Of a stretch of 64,000 nt of DNA, positions 50,198 through 60,885 are shown piece after piece. This DNA is from Methylorubrum populi (GTDB lineage: Bacteria; Pseudomonadota; Alphaproteobacteria; Rhizobiales; Beijerinckiaceae), in assembly GCA_036946625.1 (NCBI GenBank), contig JAQIIU010000003.1, positions 941,961 to 1,005,960 on the forward strand, written 5' to 3'. Numbering within the stretch: the stretch's first letter is position 1; each line of letters begins with the position of its first letter. Under the pieces are notes generated by a model. That model saw only the letters and a list, made by a program, of their open reading frames with translations. It ran no database searches and was not told where the DNA came from. Made by a program: the position numbers and the translations under genes.

Positions 50198-51721
50198 ATG
50201 ACGGCTGAGGTGCGGCGAAGCCTCGTCCTCGCGGCTGCGGGGCTGCTCGGCGGCTTCGCCATGGTCGTGGCTCTGTTCGGGACCGGGGAGCTTCTCAAGC
50301 GCAACGCGGCGGGCCACCCTTCTGCCGAGACACCGGCCGCGCCGAACACGCCTTCGGCCGGGACGGAAACCGGGGACCGCGCGGGCGGAACGCCCCCGAC
50401 GGACTCCCCTCATGCCGCCCTCGGGGCCCTATCGCAAGGGGAAAGCGGCCCGCCTCGAGCCGGTACGAAGGCGGGGGAGCCGGCGGCGCCGGAGGCGGGA
50501 CGAGACAACGCCGCACCGACCTTCGACATCGTGCGCGTCGAGCCGGACGGGGCCAGCGTCATCGCCGGCCGCGCGGCCCCGAACGCCCGGATCGACCTGC
50601 TGCGCGACGGAAAACCCTTCGCCACGGCCCAGGCCGACGCGGCCGGCCAGTTCGCCCTGACGCTGCCGGACCTGCCCGCGGGCACGAGCGAGATCGCCCT
50701 GCGCGCCACCGGGGCCGACGGCAAGCCGCTGCCGGGCCGCGAGAGCGTGTCGGTGGTCGTGGCCGAGAAGCGCGATGCGAAGCCGCTGATCGCGCTCAGC
50801 GCGCCGGACGCGCCGACGCGGGTTCTCTCGCAGCCGGGCGCGCAGGACATGACCGGCAAAGACATCGCGGGCAAAGACACGGCGGCAGCCGTCGCCGAAA
50901 GCCCCGGGACGGCGGTGCCCGCGGCGGCCGGCCGGGACGCCGTGCGCATCGTCAGCGTCGATGCGCAGGCGGGCGGACGCCTCGACGTGACCAGCCAGAC
51001 CGCACCGGGCAGCAGCCTGCGCCTCTATCTCAACGACACGCTGGTCGCGTCCGGCCCGTCCGGAGCGGACGGGCGGACGGCCTTCACCATCGGCCGCGGG
51101 GTGAAGCCGGGCGCCTACCGCATCCGCGTCGATTCCGTCGATCCGAAGGGCAAGGTGAGGAACCGCGCCGAGGTCGCCTTCGCCTATCCCGACGGCGATC
51201 CGCCGACGCGCTTCGCCGAGGCCGGTCCGACCGGAAAGGCAGTGCCCGACGAGACGAGGGCGGCGACCGAAGCGGCACCTTTGTCCGCTCCGATCACCCG
51301 GCCGAAGCCGGCGCATCCCGCCGCCGAAGCCGAACCCGCAAAGGTGCGACCGGCGCCGGGCTTCGCCGTCGCCCCGCCTCAGGCGAAGGGTTCCGCGGGC
51401 GCGGACGGGCAGGCGGCCGAAGCCCCGGCGCCGAGCCTCCCCGAGGGTGACCCCCCCGTGGCCGGTCCGACCGGAGAATCCGTCGGTACGGTCTTCGTCC
51501 CGGAGATTTCCACGGCGCGGATCACCCGCGGCGACAGCCTGTGGCAGATCAGCCGGCGCACCTACGGCCGCGGCAACCGCTACACCGTGATCTACGACGC
51601 CAATCAGAACCAGATCCGCGATCCCGACCTGATCTATCCCGGCCAGATGTTCGTCCTTCCCAAGGACGAGCCCACGGGCGCCTCCCCTTCGGCCAAGCGC
51701 GGCGCGGACCGGCGCACCTGA
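50198..51721 (+). CDS. LysM peptidoglycan-binding protein with N-terminal membrane anchor
   Basis: 507 residues from ATG 50198 (MTAEVRRSLVLAAAGLLGGF), preceded by CAGGGGAG. One N-terminal membrane segment anchors it. Two Ig-like/adhesive modules are visible (about 105-185: FDIVRVEPDGASVIAGRAAP, NARIDLLRDGKPFATAQA; about 245-330: DVTSQTAPGSSLRLYLND). These are separated by Ala/Pro-rich linkers. A single LysM domain is at the C-terminus (ARITRGDSLWQISRRTYG, then YTVIYDANQNQIRDPDLIYP). Such proteins are common in Rhizobiales and probably act at the cell wall. Confidence 0.85.
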   Translation: MTAEVRRSLVLAAAGLLGGFAMVVALFGTGELLKRNAAGHPSAETPAAPNTPSAGTETGDRAGGTPPTDSPHAALGALSQGESGPPRAGTKAGEPAAPEAGRDNAAPTFDIVRVEPDGASVIAGRAAPNARIDLLRDGKPFATAQADAAGQFALTLPDLPAGTSEIALRATGADGKPLPGRESVSVVVAEKRDAKPLIALSAPDAPTRVLSQPGAQDMTGKDIAGKDTAAAVAESPGTAVPAAAGRDAVRIVSVDAQAGGRLDVTSQTAPGSSLRLYLNDTLVASGPSGADGRTAFTIGRGVKPGAYRIRVDSVDPKGKVRNRAEVAFAYPDGDPPTRFAEAGPTGKAVPDETRAATEAAPLSAPITRPKPAHPAAEAEPAKVRPAPGFAVAPPQAKGSAGADGQAAEAPAPSLPEGDPPVAGPTGESVGTVFVPEISTARITRGDSLWQISRRTYGRGNRYTVIYDANQNQIRDPDLIYPGQMFVLPKDEPTGASPSAKRGADRRT

Positions 51722-51825
51722 GGCGCGGGGGCCTGTCCGTCTCGTGGGGTGCGCGACGCGGCGCGGACGCCTATATGCGCCTCGCGACGGCCGCCTCGCG
51801 CCGATAGATCCTTTCCGAACCCACG

Positions 51826-53733
51826 ATGGCAAATGCACCCGTGCCGGCGGGGGAGGGCGCGTCCGCGCCCCTCGAACGCCCCGGCCTCCTGACGACCTAT
51901 CGCCGCCTCTGGCCCTATCTCTGGCCCCACGGCCGCGCCGACCTGCAGCGCCGGGTCTTCCTCGCCTTCGGCCTGCTCTTCGTCGCCAAGGGCGCGACGA
52001 TGGTGATGCCCTTCACCTTCAAATGGGCCACCGACGCCCTGGTCGCGGCGGTCGGCGCGAAAGACGCCGCCTCCGCCGTGCCGGCGGGACTCGTCTCGGC
52101 GCCCTTCCTCCTGATCGCCCTCTACGGCCTGTCGCGCATCGCCATGGCCGGGCTGACGCAGGTGCGCGACGGGCTGTTCGCCAAGGTGGCGATGCACGCC
52201 GTGCGCAAGCTCGCGCTCCAGACCTTCGAGCACATGCACCGCCTGTCGCTCCGCTTCCATCTGGAGCGCAAGACCGGCGGCCTGACCCGGGTGCTGGAAC
52301 GGGGCCGCTCCGGAATCGAGGAGTTGTCGCGCCTGATGGTGCTGACGCTGGTGCCGACCGTCGTCGAACTCGCCCTGGTGCTCGGCATCCTGGCTTACGC
52401 GTTCGACTGGCTCTACTCGGCCGTCGTGGCGGCGATGATCGCGGCCTATCTCGGCTTCACCTGGAAGGCGACCGAGTGGCGCATCGGCATCCGCCGCCGG
52501 ATGAACACCTCCGATACCGAGGCCAACACCAAGGCGGTCGACTCGCTCCTGAACTACGAGACGGTGAAGTACTTCGGCGCGGAAACGCGCGAGACCGCCC
52601 GCTACGATGCCTCGATGGAGCGCTACGAGACCGCCTCGACGCAGACCTACGTCTCGCTCGCGGTGCTCAACGCCGGACAGGCGGTGATCTTCACCCTCGG
52701 CATGACCGCCGTGATGCTCCTCGCCGCGCGCGACATCGTGGCCGGCCGCACCACCATCGGCGGCTTCGTGCTCGTCAACACGATGCTGGTTCAGCTCTCG
52801 ATCCCGCTCAACTTCATGGGGATGATCTACCGGGAGATCAAACAGGCGCTGATCGACATCGACGACATGTTCCTGATCCTGCACCGCAATCCCGAGATCG
52901 CCGACCGTGCGGACGCGGCCCCGCTCGCGGTCGGGGCCGGCACGGTGCGCTTCGAGGACGTGCGCTTCGCCTACATCCCGGAGCGGCCGATCCTGCGCGG
53001 GGTCTCCTTCGCGGTGCCGGCCGGACACACGGTCGCCATCGTCGGCTCCTCGGGGGCAGGCAAGTCGACGCTCTCGCGCCTGCTGTTCCGGTTCTACGAG
53101 CCGCAGGGCGGCCGCATCACCATCGACGGGCAGGACATCGCGGGCGTGCGCCAGGACAGCCTGCGCGCGGCCATCGGCATGGTCCCGCAGGACACGGTGC
53201 TGTTCAACGACACCATCGGCTACAACATCCGCTACGGCCGCTGGGACGCGACGGACAGCGAGGTCCGCGAAGCCGCCCGGCTCGCGCGGATCGACCGCTT
53301 CATCGAGAGCCTGCCGGAGGGCTACGATACGCCGGTGGGCGAGCGCGGCCTGAAGCTCTCGGGCGGCGAGAAGCAGCGCGTGGCGATCGCCCGCACCCTC
53401 CTCAAGAGCCCGCCGATCCTCGTCCTCGACGAGGCGACCTCGGCCCTCGATTCCTTCACCGAGCGCGAGATCCAGAGCGCCCTCGACCGCGTGTCGGAGG
53501 GCCGCACCACCCTCGTCATCGCCCACCGCCTCTCCACGGTGATCAACGCCGACGAGATCCTGGTGCTCGACCAGGGCCGCATCGCCGAGCGGGGCGACCA
53601 TGCCGGCCTGCTGGCGAAGGGCGGCCTCTACGCCGCGCTCTGGAACCGTCAGCGCGAGGCGGATGCGGCCCGCGAGGCGCTCAAGCGCGCCGAGGACGAG
53701 GCCGCACGGCCGGAGCCCGAGCCGGCGATGTGA
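51826..53733 (+). CDS. Atm1-type ABC exporter (ABCB7/HMT1 family)
   Basis: 635 residues from ATG 51826. A half-transporter: a six-helix membrane domain (about 40-340) and then an ATPase domain with Walker A GSSGAGKSTLSRLLFRFYEP (about 408), Q-loop GMVPQDTVLFNDTIGYNIRY, signature LSGGEKQRVAIARTLL (about 512), Walker B PPILVLDEATSALDS and H-loop LVIAHRLSTV. The NTEANTKAVDSLLNYETVKYF region matches Atm1 proteins, which export glutathione-linked sulfur compounds or metal conjugates. psd and pssA follow on the same strand but 87 bases away. Confidence 0.9.
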   Translation: MANAPVPAGEGASAPLERPGLLTTYRRLWPYLWPHGRADLQRRVFLAFGLLFVAKGATMVMPFTFKWATDALVAAVGAKDAASAVPAGLVSAPFLLIALYGLSRIAMAGLTQVRDGLFAKVAMHAVRKLALQTFEHMHRLSLRFHLERKTGGLTRVLERGRSGIEELSRLMVLTLVPTVVELALVLGILAYAFDWLYSAVVAAMIAAYLGFTWKATEWRIGIRRRMNTSDTEANTKAVDSLLNYETVKYFGAETRETARYDASMERYETASTQTYVSLAVLNAGQAVIFTLGMTAVMLLAARDIVAGRTTIGGFVLVNTMLVQLSIPLNFMGMIYREIKQALIDIDDMFLILHRNPEIADRADAAPLAVGAGTVRFEDVRFAYIPERPILRGVSFAVPAGHTVAIVGSSGAGKSTLSRLLFRFYEPQGGRITIDGQDIAGVRQDSLRAAIGMVPQDTVLFNDTIGYNIRYGRWDATDSEVREAARLARIDRFIESLPEGYDTPVGERGLKLSGGEKQRVAIARTLLKSPPILVLDEATSALDSFTEREIQSALDRVSEGRTTLVIAHRLSTVINADEILVLDQGRIAERGDHAGLLAKGGLYAALWNRQREADAAREALKRAEDEAARPEPEPAM

Positions 53734-53820
53734 ACCATCGCGCGACCGCCGGTTGACGGAACCGCGCCCCCCTGCCATCCGGCGGGACAGATTCGCCCCG
53801 CCGGAGTCCAACGGGAGCCC

Positions 53821-54531
53821 ATGACCGACCTCATCGAGACGATCCGCCGGACGCTCGTGCCGATCCACAAGGAGGGCTACCCCTTCATCCTGATCGGCAT
53901 CGTGCTGACCGTGGTGCTCGGCTACTTCTCGCAGTTCTTCGGCTGGATCTTCCTGATCCTCACGCTCTGGGTCTGCTACTTCTTCCGCGATCCCGAGCGG
54001 GTGGTGCCGGTGGGCGAGGGGCTGGTGATTTCCCCCGCCGACGGGCGCGTGAACCTGATCTCGACCGTGCCGCCGCCGCCGGAACTCGACCTCTCGCACG
54101 AGCCGATGCTGCGGATCTCGGTGTTCATGAACGTGTTCGACTGTCACGTGAACCGCGTGCCGGTCTCCGGCAGGATCGGCCAGATCCACTACACGCCGGG
54201 CCTGTTCCTCAACGCCGAACTCGACAAGGCGAGCGAGGACAACGAGCGCAACGGCCTCGTCATGGAGACGACGCATCGGGGCCAGCCGCTGCGCATCGGC
54301 GTGGTGCAGATCGCCGGGCTCGTGGCGCGGCGCATCGTCGGCTTCGTCTCGGCCGGCGAGACCAAGCAGGTGGGCGAGCGCTTCGGCCTGATCCGCTTCG
54401 GCTCGCGGGTCGACGTCTACCTGCCGGTGGGCACCCGCGTGCTGGTCGGCCTCGGCCAGAAGGCGGTGGCCGGCGAGACCGTGCTCGCCGATCTCGGCGG
54501 CGGTCCCGAGCGGACCTTCCGCCGCATCTGA
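53821..54531 (+). CDS. psd: Phosphatidylserine decarboxylase proenzyme
   Basis: 236 residues from ATG 53821, the short Psd form of alphaproteobacteria. It decarboxylates phosphatidylserine to phosphatidylethanolamine at the inner membrane. One membrane hairpin ([20 protein letters not shown] and [12 protein letters not shown]) is followed by the catalytic domain: [34 protein letters not shown] and the self-cleavage site [15 protein letters not shown], where the Ser after Gly (about residue 195) becomes the pyruvoyl group. pssA starts 21 bases downstream. Confidence 0.95.
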   Translation: MTDLIETIRRTLVPIHKEGYPFILIGIVLTVVLGYFSQFFGWIFLILTLWVCYFFRDPERVVPVGEGLVISPADGRVNLISTVPPPPELDLSHEPMLRISVFMNVFDCHVNRVPVSGRIGQIHYTPGLFLNAELDKASEDNERNGLVMETTHRGQPLRIGVVQIAGLVARRIVGFVSAGETKQVGERFGLIRFGSRVDVYLPVGTRVLVGLGQKAVAGETVLADLGGGPERTFRRI

Positions 54532-54552
54532 CCTCTTTGCAAAAAGCGCGAC

Positions 54553-55413
54553 ATGCCGAGAAGCGACGAGCCGCAAGACGAGATGGACGATCTCTTCCCG
54601 CCCTTCGCGCCCGACGCGAACGACCGGCCGCGCCGGTTCCGGCCGGTGCCGTTCCGGATGATCGCGCCGAACATGATCACCCTGCTCGCGCTCTGCCTCG
54701 GGCTGACCGCGATCCGGCTCGCCTTCGAGGGGCGGTTCGAGCCGGCGGTGATCGCGGTGATCGTCGCCGCCGTCCTCGACGGGATCGACGGCCGGGTGGC
54801 GCGCCTGCTGAAAGGAACCTCGCGCTTCGGCGCCGAACTCGATTCGCTGGCCGACTTCGTCAATTTCGGCTGCGCCCCGGCGCTGATCCTCTACAGCTTC
54901 ACCCTGCACAACCTGAAATCCGTCGGCTGGATCGTGGCGCTGGTCTTCGCCATCGCCATGTGCCTGCGGCTCGCGCGCTTCAACGCCATGCTCGACGACC
55001 CCAACCGGCCGGAGTGGAAGAAGGACTACTTCGTCGGCATGCCGGCCCCGGCGGGCGCCATCACCGGCATGCTGCCGCTCTATCTCCACTTCCTCGGCCT
55101 GCCCTTCGACCACTGGGGCACGCCGGTGATCCTGGCCTACGTGCTGGCCATCGCGCTGCTCGTCGTCTCCACCGTGCCGACCTTCTCGGGCAAGACCTGG
55201 GGCAAGCGGGTGCCGCGCGATCTCGTGGTGCCGATCTTCCTCGTCGTCGTGGTCGGCTTCGGCCTCGTCATCAGCTTCCCGTTCGAGGCGATGGCGGCGG
55301 TGAGCGTCGGCTATCTCGCGGCGATCCCCTTCGGCGCCGTGCAGTACCGCAAGCGGGTGAAGCAGGACGCGGCGGGCGAGGGCGCGGAGACCACGGCCGC
55401 TCCGAAGGCGTAG
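54553..55413 (+). CDS. pssA: CDP-diacylglycerol--serine O-phosphatidyltransferase
   Basis: 286 residues from ATG 54553. It makes phosphatidylserine, the substrate of Psd encoded just upstream, and so the pair gives phosphatidylethanolamine. The CDP-alcohol phosphatidyltransferase signature D-G-x2-A-R-x8-G-x3-D-x3-D is intact: DGIDGRVARLLKGTSRFGAE followed by LDSLADFVNFG. Several hydrophobic helices follow. The C-terminus is Lys/Ala-rich. The stop lies 124 bases before IS110 copy 2. Confidence 0.95.
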   Translation: MPRSDEPQDEMDDLFPPFAPDANDRPRRFRPVPFRMIAPNMITLLALCLGLTAIRLAFEGRFEPAVIAVIVAAVLDGIDGRVARLLKGTSRFGAELDSLADFVNFGCAPALILYSFTLHNLKSVGWIVALVFAIAMCLRLARFNAMLDDPNRPEWKKDYFVGMPAPAGAITGMLPLYLHFLGLPFDHWGTPVILAYVLAIALLVVSTVPTFSGKTWGKRVPRDLVVPIFLVVVVGFGLVISFPFEAMAAVSVGYLAAIPFGAVQYRKRVKQDAAGEGAETTAAPKA

Positions 55414-55518
55414 GGCGTCGTCGCATCCGCTCGGATCAACCCGCGCCGTCAGTGCGAGTCTTCGGCCGATATCGCTGACGAATGGGGTTATGGATGACGC
55501 GCTTGCCTCATCCGGCCT

Positions 55519-55537
55519 GCGTCGCGGTCCTGGATTG
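55519..55537. repeat. Repeat family A, left arm before IS110 copy 2
   Basis: GCGTCGCGGTCCTGGATTG. Its inverted partner is at 56792-56816, so the element interrupts one arm of a palindrome whose full length without the element is about 100 bases. Confidence 0.85.
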
Positions 55538-55557
55538 TACGTTGGGTTTGTCGGTCT

Positions 55558-56714
<1,157 letters not shown>

Positions 56715-56728
56715 CCTGAGACACGGTA

Positions 56729-56816
56729 GATTGCTTCGCTCCGCTCGCAATGACGGAGAGGGTGGCCCGCACCGTCATTGCGAGCCGTCAGGCGAAGCAA
56801 TCCAGGACCGCGACGC
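56729..56816. repeat. Repeat family A, remainder after IS110 copy 2
   Basis: 88 bases identical in my reading to the complement of 39016-39103. Contains CTCCGCTCGCAATGACGG, GAGAGGGTGGCCCGCACCG and the closing arm GCGAAGCAATCCAGGACCGC. Confidence 0.85.
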
Positions 56817-56881
56817 GGCCGTGTCGAACGCCGCCCTCGCTTGGGCCCGCGGCTCTTCCGTCCCGGCCGATGGGAAAAACC

Positions 56882-57778
56882 TTACGCCGCGAACTCTGCC
56901 GCCGAAAACCCTTGCAGGTAGAGCAGCGCGGTGAGATCGCCGTGCTCGATGCGCGCGCGGGCGGCCTGCGCCACCTTCGGCTTGGCGCGGAAGGCGACGC
57001 CGAGGCCGGATTCGTTGAGCATCGGCAGATCGTTCGCGCCGTCACCGACGGCCAGCGTCTCGGCCGCATTCAGGCCGAGCCGGTCGCGCAATTCGAGCAG
57101 GCTCGCCCGCTTGGCCTCCGCCCCGACGATCGGCTCGATCACCCGCCCCGTCAGTTCCCCATCCGCCACGTCGAGGCGGTTGGCGCGGGTTTCGTCGAAG
57201 CCGAGCCGCGCACCGATCGGGCCGGTGAACAGGGTGAAGCCCCCCGAGACGAGACAGGTGTAGGCGCCGTGCGCCCGCATCGTCGCGACGAGGGTGCGCC
57301 CGCCCGGCGTCAGGCGGATCACGTCGCGGATCAGGCCGTCGATCACGTTGACGGGAAGCCCCTTCAGCAGACCGACCCGCTCCCGCAGGGCCGGCTCGAA
57401 GGCGATCTCGCCGCGCATGGCCCGCTCGGTGATCGCGGCGACAGGCTCCTTGATGCCGACGACGGCGGCGAGTTCGTCGATGCATTCCTGCTCGATCATG
57501 GTCGAGTCCATGTCGGCGAGGAACAGCCGCTTGCGGCGGCGCTGGTCGTCGGCGAGCACCGCCACGTCGATCGGCTCGGCTCCGAGCGCCGCGCGCAGGG
57601 CCTCGGTGAGGGCCGGCGCCGTCTCCGGCCCGCCCGGCACTAGCAGTTCGGCGGCCACCTCGCCGTGCAGGATCCGCGGCTGATGCTCCGTCCGCGTCAC
57701 CCGTCTCGCCTCGGCGAGCACCGCATCGGTGATGGCGGGCCGGGCCGGGTTTGCTATCAGCGTGGCGACGAGTGTCAT
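56882..57778 (-). CDS. serB: Phosphoserine phosphatase
   Basis: 298 residues from ATG 57778 (MTLVATLIANPARPAITDAV). It removes phosphate from L-phosphoserine in serine synthesis. An N-terminal ACT-like region (to about residue 80) precedes the HAD domain: motif I FLADMDSTMIEQECIDELAA, motif II LVSGGFTLFTGPIG, motif IV AVGDGANDLPMLNESGLGVA. The start codon is only 14 bases from that of divergent miaA, so each gene's promoter must lie within the other's coding region or be shared. Confidence 0.94.
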   Translation of the reverse strand: MTLVATLIANPARPAITDAVLAEARRVTRTEHQPRILHGEVAAELLVPGGPETAPALTEALRAALGAEPIDVAVLADDQRRRKRLFLADMDSTMIEQECIDELAAVVGIKEPVAAITERAMRGEIAFEPALRERVGLLKGLPVNVIDGLIRDVIRLTPGGRTLVATMRAHGAYTCLVSGGFTLFTGPIGARLGFDETRANRLDVADGELTGRVIEPIVGAEAKRASLLELRDRLGLNAAETLAVGDGANDLPMLNESGLGVAFRAKPKVAQAARARIEHGDLTALLYLQGFSAAEFAA

Positions 57779-57792
57779 GGAGGAGTGAAGCC

Positions 57793-58746
57793 GTGCGGGG
57801 TCCGGACGGGCTGGAAGCGGAGCGCCCGGCCGCAATCCTCATCGCAGGGCCCACCGCCTCGGGCAAGTCGGCGCTGGCCCTTCGGATCGCCCGGGCCTTC
57901 GGCGGCACGGTGATCAACACCGATTCGATGCAGGTCTATGCCGATCTGCACGTGCTCTCGGCCCGGCCCACCCGCGAGGAGGAAGCCCGCGCACCGCACC
58001 GGCTCTACGGCAGCATCGACGGCGCCGTGAATTTTTCCGTGGGTCACTTCCAGCGGCACGTCGCTGCGCTGCTCTCAAACCTCCCGACTGGAAGCCTGCC
58101 GGTCTTCGTCGGGGGCACCGGCCTCTATTTCCGCGGCCTCGACGAGGGCATTTCGGACCTGCCCGAGGTGCCTAACCTCGTCCGGCAGAGAATCCGGGCG
58201 CAAGCGGAGGGGCAGCCGACCGAGGGGCTTCACGCCGTGCTGGCGCTGCGCGATCCGGAAAGTGCCGAGCGGCTGCGGCCCTCGGACCGGATGCGGGTGA
58301 TGCGGGCACTCGAAATCTTCGAGGCGACCGGCCGCTCGATCGGCTCCTATCACGAGGCCCGCCTGCCCGGCCCGCTTGGCGGCAAGCCGCTCCTGAAGAT
58401 CTTCCTCGCTCCCGAGCGCGAGACCCTGCGCCGTCGCATCGACGCCCGCTTCGTCGCGATGATGGAGACCGGCGCCCTCGACGAGGTCGCCGCGCTCCGG
58501 GAACGACGTCTCGATCCGCTGCTGCCGGTGATGCGCGCCCACGGCGTACCGGGGCTGATCGCCCATCTCGACGGTGCCATCTCCCGGGAGGAGGCGATCC
58601 GGCGGGGCCAGGGCGATACCCGCCGCTACGCCAAGCGGCAGTTCACCTGGTTCCGCCACCAGATGGGCGAGGCGTGGCTCTGGACCACGCCGGAGGCCGC
58701 GTGGTCGCTGGCGGAAGGCCGCCTCAGCGCTCCAGCCGGGCGATGA
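57793..58746 (+). CDS. miaA: tRNA dimethylallyltransferase
   Basis: 317 residues from GTG 57793, chosen because AGGAG (57781-57785) sits at the right distance; an ATG-less longer frame to 57751 would overlap serB. It adds a dimethylallyl group to A37 of tRNAs reading UNN codons. P-loop ILIAGPTASGKSALALRIAR, then NTDSMQVYADLHVLSARPT (the catalytic Asp and DMAPP region), VFVGGTGLYFRGLDEGISD, and the C-terminal GDTRRYAKRQFTWFRHQMG. Its 3' end overlaps the convergent dehydrogenase gene by 23 bases. Confidence 0.94.
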   Translation: MRGPDGLEAERPAAILIAGPTASGKSALALRIARAFGGTVINTDSMQVYADLHVLSARPTREEEARAPHRLYGSIDGAVNFSVGHFQRHVAALLSNLPTGSLPVFVGGTGLYFRGLDEGISDLPEVPNLVRQRIRAQAEGQPTEGLHAVLALRDPESAERLRPSDRMRVMRALEIFEATGRSIGSYHEARLPGPLGGKPLLKIFLAPERETLRRRIDARFVAMMETGALDEVAALRERRLDPLLPVMRAHGVPGLIAHLDGAISREEAIRRGQGDTRRYAKRQFTWFRHQMGEAWLWTTPEAAWSLAEGRLSAPAGR

Positions 58747-59590
58747 GGGAGGAGGTGTCCCAGCGCTTGCCGCCCATGGCCTCGACCTCGGCGTAGAACT
58801 GATCGACCAGCGCCGTCACCGGCAGGCGGGCGCCGTTGCGGCGCGACTCGGCGAGCAGGATGCCGAGATCCTTGCGCATCCACTCGACCGCGAAGCCGAA
58901 ATCGAACTGGTCGGCGTTCATCGTCCGGCCGCGGTTCTCCATCTGCCAGGAGCCGGCCGCACCCTTCGAGATCACGTCCAGCACCGCCTCCACGTCGAGG
59001 CCGGCGCGCTTGGCGAAGTGGATCGCCTCGGACAGCCCCTGCACCAGCCCGGCGATGGCGATCTGGTTGACCATCTTGGTGAGCTGGCCGGAGCCCGAGG
59101 GCCCGAGCAGGCGGCAGGACTTGGCGTAGGCCATGATTGCCGGCTCGACCCTCGCATAGGTCGCCTCGTCACCGCCGCACATCACGGTGAGCACGCCGTT
59201 CTCCGCGCCCGCCTGACCGCCGGAGACCGGGGCGTCGACGAAGTGCAGGCCCGCCGCATCCGCCGCCGCGGACAGTTCCCGGGCGACTTCGGCCGAGGCG
59301 GTGGTGTGATCGACGAAGACCGCGCCCTTCTCCATGCCGGCGAAGGCGCCGTCCTTGCCGAGCACGACGGAGCGCAGGTCGTCGTCGTTGCCGACGCAGG
59401 CGAACACGATCTCGCATCCGGCCGCCGTCTCACGCGGCGTCGCCGCGGCCCGGCCGCCATTCGCGGCGACCCAGGCCTCGGACTTGGCCCCGGTGCGGTT
59501 GAAGACGGTGACGGCGTGGCCCTTCTTCGCGAGATGTCCCGCCATCGGCGAGCCCATCACGCCGAGGCCCAGGAACGCGACTTTGGCCAT
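58724..59590 (-). CDS. Beta-hydroxyacid dehydrogenase family NAD(P)-dependent oxidoreductase
   Basis: 288 residues from ATG 59590. NAD(P)-binding Rossmann motif VAFLGLGVMGSPMAGHLAKK at the very N-terminus; substrate-binding FVDAPVSGGQAGAENGVLTV; catalytic Lys in SGQLTKMVNQIAIAGLVQGL. The family includes 3-hydroxyisobutyrate, tartronate semialdehyde and glyoxylate/succinic semialdehyde reductases. FNRTGAKSEAWVA after the second strand (Arg at the cofactor 2'-phosphate position) suggests NADP preference. The exact substrate cannot be called. Confidence 0.9.
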   Translation of the reverse strand: MAKVAFLGLGVMGSPMAGHLAKKGHAVTVFNRTGAKSEAWVAANGGRAAATPRETAAGCEIVFACVGNDDDLRSVVLGKDGAFAGMEKGAVFVDHTTASAEVARELSAAADAAGLHFVDAPVSGGQAGAENGVLTVMCGGDEATYARVEPAIMAYAKSCRLLGPSGSGQLTKMVNQIAIAGLVQGLSEAIHFAKRAGLDVEAVLDVISKGAAGSWQMENRGRTMNADQFDFGFAVEWMRKDLGILLAESRRNGARLPVTALVDQFYAEVEAMGGKRWDTSSLIARLER

Positions 59591-59691
59591 GGATCGTCTC
59601 CGAACGCATTCGATTCGGAGCGGATCTACGGGGCGTCCGAGTGGGCGTCAAACCGAGCCGAGCGTCCTCCCGCATCGATACCCTGGGACGC

Positions 59692-60726
59692 TCAGCCGCC
59701 GGTCACGCTCATGTGCCGCGGCACCGCCGCCGGACGCGCCCGCTCGATGACGAAATCGTGGCCCTTCGGCTTGCGGGAGATCGCCTCGGCCACGGCCTGC
59801 GTCACCAGCGCATCCTCGGGGGAGGCGCGCAGGGCCGCACGCAGATCCGCCGCGTCCTCCTGGCCGAGACACATGTAGAGCTTGCCGGTACAGGTCAGGC
59901 GCACCCGGTTGCAGCTCTCGCAGAAATTATGCGTCAGCGGGGTGATGAAGCCGAGCCGCCCGCCGGTCTCCTCGACACGGACGTAGCGGGCCGGGCCGCC
60001 GGTGCGGTCGGGCAGCGGCGTCAGGGTGTAGCGCCGCTCCAGGCGCTCACGAGCGACCGAGAGCGGCAGGAACTGGTCGGTGCGGTCGCCCTCGATCTCG
60101 CCGAGGGGCATCACCTCGATCAGCGTCATGTCCATGCCGAGCCCGTGGGCCCAGGCGATCATGCCGGCGATCTCGTCCTCGTTGACGCCCTTCAGCGCCA
60201 CCGCGTTGATCTTGACCTTGATCCCGGCGGCCCGGGCCGCGTCGATCCCGGCCAGCACCACCGACAGGTCGCCGCGCCGGGTGATCGCCCTGAACTTCTG
60301 CGGGTCCAGCGTGTCGAGGGAGACGTTGATCCGGCGCACGCCGAGTTCGGCGAGTTCGGGCGCGAAACGGGTGAGCTGCGAGCCGTTGGTCGTCAGCGTC
60401 AGTTCGTCCAGCGCGCCGCTCCTCAGATGGCGGGAGAGCCGGCGGAACAGGTGCATGATGTCTCGGCGCACCAGCGGCTCGCCGCCGGTGATGCGCAACT
60501 TCCGCACGCCGCGATCGATGAACACGCCGCAGAGCCGGTCGAGCTCTTCGAGCGTCAGCAGATCGCGCTTGGGCAGGAACTGCATGTCCTCGGCCATGCA
60601 ATAGGCGCAGCGGAAATCGCAGCGATCCGTGACCGAGATGCGAAGATACGTGATCGCCCGCTGGAACGGGTCGATCAACGGCGCCGGGCGCACGGGCGCG
60701 GGAGCGTCTTCGGCGGGACCCCACAT
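59692..60726 (-). CDS. moaA: GTP 3',8-cyclase MoaA (molybdenum cofactor biosynthesis)
   Basis: 344 residues from ATG 60726 ([20 protein letters not shown]); the frame continues upstream without family similarity. A radical-SAM enzyme that starts molybdopterin synthesis from GTP. First Fe-S site: [23 protein letters not shown]-binding [14 protein letters not shown]; second cluster: [20 protein letters not shown] with the next Cys close by; C-terminal Gly-Gly (SVTGG) required for activity. moaC or moaE are not adjacent. It is divergent from the DUF971 gene. Confidence 0.96.
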   Translation of the reverse strand: MWGPAEDAPAPVRPAPLIDPFQRAITYLRISVTDRCDFRCAYCMAEDMQFLPKRDLLTLEELDRLCGVFIDRGVRKLRITGGEPLVRRDIMHLFRRLSRHLRSGALDELTLTTNGSQLTRFAPELAELGVRRINVSLDTLDPQKFRAITRRGDLSVVLAGIDAARAAGIKVKINAVALKGVNEDEIAGMIAWAHGLGMDMTLIEVMPLGEIEGDRTDQFLPLSVARERLERRYTLTPLPDRTGGPARYVRVEETGGRLGFITPLTHNFCESCNRVRLTCTGKLYMCLGQEDAADLRAALRASPEDALVTQAVAEAISRKPKGHDFVIERARPAAVPRHMSVTGG

Positions 60727-60885
60727 GCGCGCCTCTGAACTCGACTCGTTCCGACGATGGGCGGTTTTGTCGGCTGACAGATCCAACATCGCCATCCATA
60801 TGAGGGCGGTGGCATGTCCCGGCAAGCGCAAGCGCGCAACGCCGGCACGAGACCTTCGAACGGCGAGACTTGGAAACGGACCGTC

